Shown here piece by piece: positions 57,483-64,000 of a stretch of 64,000 nt of DNA (positions are counted from its first letter, which is position 1; each line of letters begins with the position of its first letter). Source of the stretch: Palaemon carinicauda (lineage: Eukaryota; Arthropoda; Malacostraca; Decapoda; Palaemonidae); NCBI RefSeq assembly GCF_036898095.1, contig NC_090751.1:76063797-76127796 (forward strand), given 5' to 3'. The translations under genes were made by a program, and so were the position numbers. The notes under the pieces are model-generated. The model was not told the DNA's origin, did not search any database, and worked only from the letters and a program-made list of their open reading frames with translations.

Positions 57483-57829
57483 CCCTCCCAGCTCCTCTCC
57501 CTTGGAGTCCCCAAACTTTGGGTGCTAAGGAGTTGGGTTCTGAGCGGATGCATTGTTAGTAGTACCGAGTGAGGTTGAACGGCTCTCCTCTATTGGGGTT
57601 TCTGTCGTGGATAAATCTAAATAGTGCGGGACCTCTGGACTATACGCCCAATTTTATACCGACACCAATAGGTGAGCGAGCTAGTTAACCTAGCACTCCT
57701 TTACATTTTTTCTCTGGTATATTTAGCAGTAAATTACCTAAGAATAAGTGCTAAATGGAGCTTATTCACTGGGCGGCACAGGTCCTTCGCCCAGAAATAG
57801 ATTTTTCCTACGTCAAAATCCCTTTTCTG
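57483..57829 (+). repeat. right ITR of element D
   Basis: Ends with TTCACTGGGCGGCACAGG (57773) ... CTACGTCAAAATCCCTTTTC, which follows the ICR reverse complement up to about 57829 and then diverges, marking the element edge in the palindrome loop. Confidence 0.82.
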
Positions 57830-58045
57830 AAACTTCATTTGCGCCGGGAACGAGTGTCATTTTCGAAGAGAGCATAATTTTTTTTCTATAAGAAAAAGTA
57901 GTTTTTTCCTAGTGTAGAACACCGGAGAGGGGTTCACTCTCTCGGCTAAAGTTCTAAGTTATTGGCGTGTAGGTCTTGAAAACTCACGTCTTTTATAATT
58001 AGATATATTGAAGAGTACAACTTGTATATCGGACGAGGTTTTAGC
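57830..58045. other. spacer between element D and the BEL/Pao LTR
   Basis: About 215 bp, AT-rich; nothing recognised. Confidence 0.5.
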
Positions 58046-58642
58046 TGCAAACAAAAAAAAAACAGCTCGTCAATAAGAAAATACAGCAATGGTACAGGAT
58101 TACATTAATTGCAATAGGGTTCATTATAATACATAAATACAAGTCAATAAAGAAAATACAGCAATGGTACAGGATTACATGAATTGCAATAGGGTTCATT
58201 ACAATAAATAATAGACTTACATCTTTTCCCAACGCCAATTCTGTTTCAAGTTCAGTTCAAAGAACATTCACAGGTGGTACCGTTAATCTCCTGCGAGTGA
58301 TTAGTTATCAAGCCAAATGTGTGATTGGTCCTTCACACACGGAGAGACACTCCTAAATCACCGCATCAGTCAACACAGCAAGCTGAGCACAGAGATGCTC
58401 ACACCACAGCGGACAGCCATGCACTGCCAAGGTCCGGGGCCGTGACGTCACTCTGTCTAGCGCGAGATGCCCCTCTGAGCCGACCAATCATGGAGCTAGA
58501 CCATCGCTATGCCCATATAAGGTTATGTTTTCAGCGCTTAGAGTTGGTCCTGGAGAACGTAAAGGCAAACTAAATTAATCCTCATGGTTAACAAAGAACA
58601 CAAAAAAGAAATTCTTGGAAATACGTTATGGCGTATCTTACA
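58046..58642 (-). repeat. 3' LTR of the BEL/Pao element (597 bp, edges inferred)
   Basis: On the minus strand it starts TGTAAGATACGCC right after a polypurine tract (AAATAGGGGGCAG, 58655-58643) and can end ...TTTGTTTGCA at 58046, giving TG...CA ends. It contains a TATA-like CTTATATGGG (about 58513-58522) and ATTGG boxes. The other LTR is outside the window, so the left edge is not proven. Confidence 0.6.
58069..58216. repeat. tandem duplication, 74-bp unit, within the BEL/Pao LTR
   Basis: Units 58069-58142 and 58143-58216 share GTCAATAA[A]GAAAATACAGC, AATGGTACAGGATTACAT and AATTGCAATAGGGTTCATTA, differing at a few bases. Confidence 0.85.
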
Positions 58643-58806
58643 CTGCCCCCTATTTGGTCATGGGCTAAATATTTCCGTAGATACGGCATCACTTGGGTTA
58701 CTTCATTCAAATTACCTTGCTATATTTTCAACTCAAATAATAAAATTCAAAATTTACAAAATGCAGCGAGCAGCGCTCGGCGTACGCTCATTACACCTCA
58801 TATACA

Positions 58807-61800
58807 TCACTTTATATCATCGCCTTTATCATTTTCCAAGAGAAGGCACAGTTTCTGCACAGGCCTTCTGAACTCGCCGTTCTCAGTCTTGATCAAAGCT
58901 TGACGTACGCGACCGTCAGTGCTCCGAGTGACCTCCATGACTTTCCCTAGAGGCCAGCTGCCTCGGGGAAGCCGCTCGTCCAGCGTTAGAACGACGTCAC
59001 CGACGTTGATGTCACGCTTTGGGACTGACCACTTCTGGCGCTCCTGAAGCAGGGGGAGATACTCCTGTATCCACCTGCGCCAGAATTCGTCAGCGAGGAA
59101 CTGTGCCTGTCTCCATCGCCTCTTCACATACATGTCCTTCTTGCATGTGGATGTGAAGGGATCGGGTGACCCTTTCAAAGTTAGGATCATGTTAGGCGTG
59201 AGAGGGACAGGGCAGTTCGGGTCGTCGTTGATCTTCGTCAGAGGTCGGCTATTAACAACAGCCTCCACTTCGCTGAACAGAGTGCGAAGCGTTTCATCAG
59301 TCGTGACTTGTTGGAGACAGGCCGCTGTGAGGGCTCTTCGGACGGACCTGATCAGACGCTCCCACACTCCGCCAAAGTGTGAGGCATGTGGTGGATGAAA
59401 GTTCCACTCTATGCCTCGGATCGAGAGTGTGTCTCTGATTTCTCCTTCGTTGAAGCGCTGGAGAGCTTCTCTTAGCTCTCGTTCCGTGGCCACAATGTTG
59501 GTCCCGTTGTCGGACCACATTCTCTTGATAGGCCCCCTGCGAGCGACGAAACGCCTGATGGCGTTGACGAAGGAGTCTTGTTCCATTGTATCGATCACTT
59601 CCAGGTGGACTGCTCGCGAGGTAAGGCATGTAAAGATAGCGCCCCAACGCTTCACTGTGGACCTTCCTTGCTTCACTAAGAACGGTCCGAAGCAGTCCGA
59701 CCCAGTGTTAGTAAAGGGGGGTTCATCTGGACAAAGCCGGTCGGATGGCAGTTCAGCCATCACCTGAACTAAAGGACGATGACTTAGTCTGCGACAGACC
59801 AAGCATTCTCGAATGACAGTCTTGACGATCGCATTTCCGCGGACGATCCAGTAGTTTATCCTCAACTGGGTCATCAGGTGGTTCTGGCCACAATGGCTGC
59901 AGGATTCGTGCGTGGCTCTCACCATAAGTTTGACCGCCGGAGAACTGCTGGGTAGGATGATCGGATGCTTGGCCGTATCTGCCAGTGTTGATTTCTGCAA
60001 TCGACCACCAACGTGGAGCAATCCATCCTTGAGAAATGGTCTCAGCTTGATTAATTTACTAGACCTCTTCAGCGATCTTCCCTTCTTCGAGAGGGTGCTT
60101 AACTCTTCTTCATACTCTTGGCTTTGGGTCAGTCTCCAGATCAAATTCTCCGCAGTACGCAGCTCCGCACTCGAGAGTGAGTCGCCGCTGTATGGGCGAG
60201 CCTTCTGCATGTGGCGGATAAATCTTGTCATCCACGCGACGGTCCTGACAAACTTCAACCAGGAGGAGAATCTTGTCGCTATTGATTCAATGAACGTTGG
60301 TTCTTTCTTCGTTATATCGAAGACGAGAGAAGTCTTCACTTCGGCGTCTGGATCAAGCTCTCCTCTGACAACATCTTCGGGCATGGTTGGCCAGTGCGTT
60401 TCGTCCATCTTGAGGAAATCTGGTCCTGAAAACCACAAAGATGATTGGAGGAAGTCAGCGACGGAGAGGCCACGTGACGCAAGGTCTGCTGGGTTCGCAG
60501 TAGTATTGATGTATCTCCAAGCCATAATGTCGGATGTATCCCTAATGAGATTGACCCTATTGTCCACGAAGGTCTGATACCTCGCAGTCGGATTTCTGAG
60601 ATATTTCAGTACTGACGTGCTATCAGTCCAGAAGACTGACGGGGCCAGTTTCAGATCGAGCTCAGTCTTCAGCTTTGAGTCCATCTGTGCAGCGATAGCA
60701 GCCGCCGTCAGCTCAAGACGAGGGATGGTGGTCCTTTTCAGAGGGGCGACTCTCGCCCGTCCTATGACAAGAGTGCAATGAATCTTTCCGTTGACACCAA
60801 CTACACGCAAGTAAGAGACTACACCATAGCCTGTCTGACTTGCGTCTGCAAAGTGGTGCAGCTGAAGGGTGTCAACATCTCCGAAGTCTGGTGGTATGAA
60901 GGACCTTCGCAGTTGGAACTCTTCCAGTTGTGGCAACTGCGCAAGCCAGGTCTTCCATCGAACAAGTTCATCAGCAGACATCTCCTCATCCCACGAGAGC
61001 TTCCTTCGGCACATTTCTTGCAACAGGATCTTCGCGATCAAAGTGACGGGGGATAAGTAGCCCAAGGGGTCATAGATCGATGCAACAACAGAGAGCACAC
61101 CACGTCGGTTGAAAGGCTTGTCTTTAAGGACGATTCTGAACGTGAACACGTCTATGCTCATATTCCAATGGATCCCCAGGGCTCGTTCAGTTGGCAGCTC
61201 ATCTTTATTCAAGTCTAGGACAGCCACAGAGTCGTCTCGTTCTTCTCTGGGGATCGCAGCTAGAATTTGCTTGCTGCTGGAGGTCCATTGGTTAAGACGG
61301 AAACCTCCATCCCTGCACAGGTTGATCAGATCTCTTGTCAGTTTAATGCATTCTTCCTCATCATCCATCGCCTTGAGGAGGTTGTCGACGTAGAAGTTGC
61401 GACGTATAGAGTTAGAAGCTTCTTCGTTATACATGCTTCCGAAGTCCAGGGCCGTTTTGCGTAAGCAGAAGTTAACGACGCTCGGCGATGATCTTGCGCC
61501 AAAAACGTGGGACGTCATTCTGAAGACTTGCAGTTCTTTGCTGGTGACACCTTCTGGCCACCAGAGGTACCTCAGGCAGTCTCTGTCCTCTTCAGGTACC
61601 TTCACCTGATGGAACATCTCCTGCACGTCTGCTGTGATGGCATGTTGACCCTCTCTAAAACGCAGGAGAACACCCGTCAGGCTATTGGTGAGGTCGGGGC
61701 CTTGCATCAGATGTTCGTTGAGAGATGTTCCTCGGTGCCTTGCCTTCAGATCGAAGACCACTCGGTCTTTCTGTTTGACAGGATGCCTGACAGAGTGGTG

Positions 61801-62577
61801 CGGCATAAGCCATACGCGCCCGTCCTCCCTGTCTAGCTGACTTACAGGAACCCTTTCGGCGTAGCCCTTATCAGTATATTTCTCCATCTGAGCTACGTAG
61901 GATGTCTTGTAAGCTTCGTCGTTGTCTAGTCTTCTTTTCAAGCTTCGGGCTCGTCGAATTGCCGTATTCATATTATCAGGTAGAGGAGTAGAGTCCTTGA
62001 ATGGCAGCTTGGCCACGTACTTTCCATGTCGATGCTGTGTCGTGTTATTCAAGGTGGCCAAGAATCTCTTATCCTCTAGGGAATCTTCCAATTTGGAGAG
62101 GGATTCCTTTTCGAAGAAATCTCTATTAAAATGACTCTGCAGTACCTCTGTCAAGTCTTGAGGGTCAAATTTTCGATGAACATGATGCACGGGTGAGACC
62201 TCCGATGCAGACCGGTCTCCAGTAGGACCGAAAGCCACCCAACCAAGCTTGGTTAGGTAGGCGGATGGCTCATTGGCAGTGCCGTGGCGTTGCTCCAGAA
62301 TGACTCGATTCAGGGTCGTGTCTAACCCGATCACTAGCTCGATCTGTTCGTGGTCAGTTGGCAAGCTTTGCAGCTCTACGTCTGCCATGTGTGGCCATCT
62401 CTTCAGCCAGTCCGAAGGCATTATGTAGTCCGTCGACACATTAATTTTGTCAGTAACAAAGACTTCTTTTACTCGTTCTTCCTCCTCACCTCCGTTGATG
62501 TTACCAAGGGTGAGTTGGACCACTTCCTTGCAGTCGAACGTACCGGCCTCTGTCACCATGGTCTGGTTGCAAGGCCT
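58807..62577 (-). CDS. BEL/Pao pol (protease end, RT, RNase H, integrase), full-length open frame
   Basis: About 1250 codons with no break. Order: remainder of the retropepsin region; RT with RVVFDLKARHRGTSLNEHL, TADVQEMFHQVKV and the active site FYVDNLLKA (about 61400); RNase H (LHHFADASQTGYGVV, FWTDSTSVLKYLRN); an integrase zinc motif (HESCSHCG ... CLVC); the integrase core with Asp in GSDCFGPF, Asp in SDNGTN and Glu in HFGGVWERLIRSV; and a C-terminal DUF-like tail (NVGDVVLTLDE) that ends at 58807. The frame is continuous with gag except for one TGA at 62578-62580. YVDN rather than YVDD is common in Pao-type RTs as I recall. Possibly recently active. Confidence 0.92.
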   Translation of the reverse strand, partial: RPCNQTMVTEAGTFDCKEVVQLTLGNINGGEEEERVKEVFVTDKINVSTDYIMPSDWLKRWPHMADVELQSLPTDHEQIELVIGLDTTLNRVILEQRHGTANEPSAYLTKLGWVAFGPTGDRSASEVSPVHHVHRKFDPQDLTEVLQSHFNRDFFEKESLSKLEDSLEDKRFLATLNNTTQHRHGKYVAKLPFKDSTPLPDNMNTAIRRARSLKRRLDNDEAYKTSYVAQMEKYTDKGYAERVPVSQLDREDGRVWLMPHHSVRHPVKQKDRVVFDLKARHRGTSLNEHLMQGPDLTNSLTGVLLRFREGQHAITADVQEMFHQVKVPEEDRDCLRYLWWPEGVTSKELQVFRMTSHVFGARSSPSVVNFCLRKTALDFGSMYNEEASNSIRRNFYVDNLLKAMDDEEECIKLTRDLINLCRDGGFRLNQWTSSSKQILAAIPREERDDSVAVLDLNKDELPTERALGIHWNMSIDVFTFRIVLKDKPFNRRGVLSVVASIYDPLGYLSPVTLIAKILLQEMCRRKLSWDEEMSADELVRWKTWLAQLPQLEEFQLRRSFIPPDFGDVDTLQLHHFADASQTGYGVVSYLRVVGVNGKIHCTLVIGRARVAPLKRTTIPRLELTAAAIAAQMDSKLKTELDLKLAPSVFWTDSTSVLKYLRNPTARYQTFVDNRVNLIRDTSDIMAWRYINTTANPADLASRGLSVADFLQSSLWFSGPDFLKMDETHWPTMPEDVVRGELDPDAEVKTSLVFDITKKEPTFIESIATRFSSWLKFVRTVAWMTRFIRHMQKARPYSGDSLSSAELRTAENLIWRLTQSQEYEEELSTLSKKGRSLKRSSKLIKLRPFLKDGLLHVGGRLQKSTLADTAKHPIILPSSSPAVKLMVRATHESCSHCGQNHLMTQLRINYWIVRGNAIVKTVIRECLVCRRLSHRPLVQVMAELPSDRLCPDEPPFTNTGSDCFGPFLVKQGRSTVKRWGAIFTCLTSRAVHLEVIDTMEQDSFVNAIRRFVARRGPIKRMWSDNGTNIVATERELREALQRFNEGEIRDTLSIRGIEWNFHPPHASHFGGVWERLIRSVRRALTAACLQQVTTDETLRTLFSEVEAVVNSRPLTKINDDPNCPVPLTPNMILTLKGSPDPFTSTCKKDMYVKRRWRQAQFLADEFWRRWIQEYLPLLQERQKWSVPKRDINVGDVVLTLDERLPRGSWPLGKVMEVTRSTDGRVRQALIKTENGEFRRPVQKLCLLLENDKGDDIK

Positions 62578-64000
62578 TCACGTTACACCTAGCCGATCTA
62601 TTAGGCTCCTTGCGGCTAGCGTGGGTGCGGCTCCTCCATCTATGAAGCCGACCGTAGTGCACGTTCCGTTCACCATGACTGGGATAAGCTTCAACATTGT
62701 ACGACCATCAGGTCGTCGGTCAGTGGACATGGCGTGTACGTGCCCCGTCGTCGCAGGAGTCCCAGCCTCTAGAGCGGTTTCGGTGTTAGTTCTATCAGGT
62801 GGTGCATTGCTAGTCGTCACGGCCTCCGCTTTAGGTTTGTCAGATGTCTTGTACACAGTTGCTCTCTTGGAGTTTGTACTGTCCCTTGAAGGGGTTTTCT
62901 TCACATAGTGCAAGAGCGTGTGATGCGTCCCCAAGCCGCACTTACCACACGTAGATTCTTCTTCACAGGCTTCGTGATTGTGCGCGACATTTAAGCATCT
63001 GAAGCAGAGTTTGGCATCCACCACAGCATTCCAGCGGTCATCCAAATTGAGGCTTTGGAATCGGTGGCACGACTGAATTCCGTGCTTATTTTTCTTGCAG
63101 TATACGCAATATATCCCATTGTCGGAAGGAGAGCTGTGGTGAACAGGCAAGGCTTTAGCTTTAATCGGCTTGCTCGTGTCCTCAGGTTTGCCCTTGGATG
63201 GACGACGGTCGCACTCGTAGTACTTCAATTCTTTAGCGACCAGTGCCTGTCTCTCCACAAAGGTGATCAGGGCTGGAAGCTTGTGTTCGTGTTCCAGGTA
63301 CTTAGAGACCCATCTTACCCGAAGAGGGTGAGGGAGCTTTTCCACTATCTTTCTCATAGTTTCTTGCAGCTCAATTCTAGTGTAATTTGCACCCAGTGCT
63401 GCCTTCACCTTCTTTAGGTAAGAAGCGTAGTTCATTAAACCTTCGCTATCACCTGCTGGGATTTCCTTCCATTCGAGAAGCTGACGAATAAAAGCTTCGG
63501 TAGCATCGACTTCTCTGCCGTAGAATTCACTCAGCTGCTTCCAAGCTTCATCGTACCCAATTGTCGGTGACAGGTGCAAGCAGTGCTCAACCAGGTTTCT
63601 CGGAGGCCCATCTAGGATATGATACAAGTGGTTCAGCCTGCGCTCGGGGTCCGAGGTATTGTTCTCAATGTGCCATTTGAAGGACATCTTGAACCAATTA
63701 AATTTGGTGAAGTCGCCTCCAAAGCGCTCAAGTTTAGTAGGTGGTAACAGCGTTGTCCGTGCCAACTCATTGCCGCTAGCAAGAGTGCATTCGAGTGCCT
63801 TAAGCACTTGAGAGTTGTTGGACAAGGGGTTAGTAACAGAGGGTTCAAATGTGGCATGTCGTGGTGCGAAAGGAGTTGAGGTGGGATCCAATGGCCGTGA
63901 GTGGACTTCCATGGGTGTAGAATGGCATTCTGGTCCTCTTGTATGTTCTACAGGGTCCAATGTCCGCATAGCACTTGGGTCATTCTCGTGGTGGTGGGCG
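62578..64000 (-). CDS. BEL/Pao gag-protease, 5' end beyond the window
   Basis: Open from the right edge to a TGA at 62578-62580. The first Met in the window is at 63969, but the frame is open upstream, so the start is probably outside. Capsid-like part: LPPTKLERFGGDFTKFNWFK, HLYHILDGPPRNLVEHCL, WKQLSEFYGREVDATEAFI. Zinc knuckles: CVYCKKNKHGIQSC, then CFRCLNVAHNHEAC and CGKCGLGTHHTLLH (63110-62900). The protease begins near 62690 with FIDGGAAPTL, where the retropepsin D-[ST]-G appears as D-G-G, a variant I recall from other Pao proteases. After the TGA the same frame continues into pol, so either gag-pol is joined by read-through or this copy has a nonsense mutation. Confidence 0.88.
   Translation of the reverse strand, partial: AHHHENDPSAMRTLDPVEHTRGPECHSTPMEVHSRPLDPTSTPFAPRHATFEPSVTNPLSNNSQVLKALECTLASGNELARTTLLPPTKLERFGGDFTKFNWFKMSFKWHIENNTSDPERRLNHLYHILDGPPRNLVEHCLHLSPTIGYDEAWKQLSEFYGREVDATEAFIRQLLEWKEIPAGDSEGLMNYASYLKKVKAALGANYTRIELQETMRKIVEKLPHPLRVRWVSKYLEHEHKLPALITFVERQALVAKELKYYECDRRPSKGKPEDTSKPIKAKALPVHHSSPSDNGIYCVYCKKNKHGIQSCHRFQSLNLDDRWNAVVDAKLCFRCLNVAHNHEACEEESTCGKCGLGTHHTLLHYVKKTPSRDSTNSKRATVYKTSDKPKAEAVTTSNAPPDRTNTETALEAGTPATTGHVHAMSTDRRPDGRTMLKLIPVMVNGTCTTVGFIDGGAAPTLAARSLIDRLGVT

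Larger units (their letters stand above)
51301..57829 (+). mobile_element. DIRS-like YR retrotransposon D, best preserved
   Basis: Plus strand: leader (51301-51930), gag in two exons, RT-RNase H-methyltransferase-like protein, overlapping YR, 3' UTR, ICR (57392-57482) and right ITR to about 57829. The left ITR is in the gap. Damage seen is one frameshift in gag and one in RT. The YR frame is intact with all catalytic residues, and RT keeps YLDD. It is diverged from A/B/C and closest to F. An intact relative elsewhere in the genome is likely. Confidence 0.87.

Noticed and set aside
59132..62592. Numerous plus-strand frames of 60-221 codons over the BEL/Pao pol
   Set aside because: Antisense shadows of a long intact pol frame; none has recognisable domains.

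Overview
This is eukaryotic, repeat-dense intergenic or intronic DNA from an arthropod, most likely a decapod crustacean. That assignment is an inference from the mix of elements: several DIRS-like tyrosine-recombinase (YR) retrotransposons, a BEL/Pao element, a Jockey-type LINE, a Tc1 and a MULE DNA transposon, gypsy fragments, GT-AG introns and long (CT)n/(TA)n microsatellites. There is no bacterial-type operon, rRNA, tRNA or CRISPR array that I can support. A 500-base N run marks an assembly gap at 50801-51300.

Layout. 1-1690: remains of two gypsy-type gag genes and part of an LTR (minus strand). 1920-2131: a tandem duplication. 3177-8134: DIRS-like element C (minus), internally deleted and carrying a nested 1025-bp solo-LTR-like insertion. 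8605-17032: DIRS-like element A (plus). 17033-24482: DIRS-like element B (minus), tail-to-tail with A and apparently sharing one terminal repeat with it. 24483-25297: truncated Tc1. 25584-26465: deleted MULE with long TIRs. 26510-29690: decayed Jockey-type LINE (minus). 32285-35301: decayed copy of a widespread, unnamed metazoan protein family (minus). 37845-38168: a probable terminal coding exon of a host gene (minus). 39151 to at least 50800: degenerate DIRS-like element E (minus), interrupted at 44121-47512 by a second, 5'-truncated DIRS-like copy F (plus) bounded by a 20-bp direct repeat. 51301-57829: DIRS-like element D (plus), the best preserved. 58046-64000: BEL/Pao element (minus) running off the right edge.

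The DIRS-like elements share one plan. A leader intron ends just before gag. Gag opens with a Cys/His cluster and ends in an RG-rich basic tail. RT, RNase H and a methyltransferase-like domain sit in one frame, and the YR sits in another frame that overlaps the methyltransferase part for about 500 nt or more. An approximately 91-bp palindrome (the internal complementary region, ICR) and an inverted terminal repeat follow. The ICR equals the sequence formed by joining the two element ends, as expected for circle formation followed by YR integration. Elements A-F give several stages of decay and rearrangement of this plan.

The most unusual observations are the shared terminal repeat of the A/B pair, the 5'-truncated and target-site-duplicated DIRS copy F, the compensated ICR palindromes, the conserved gag Cys/His domain, and the orphan gene family at 32-35 kb.
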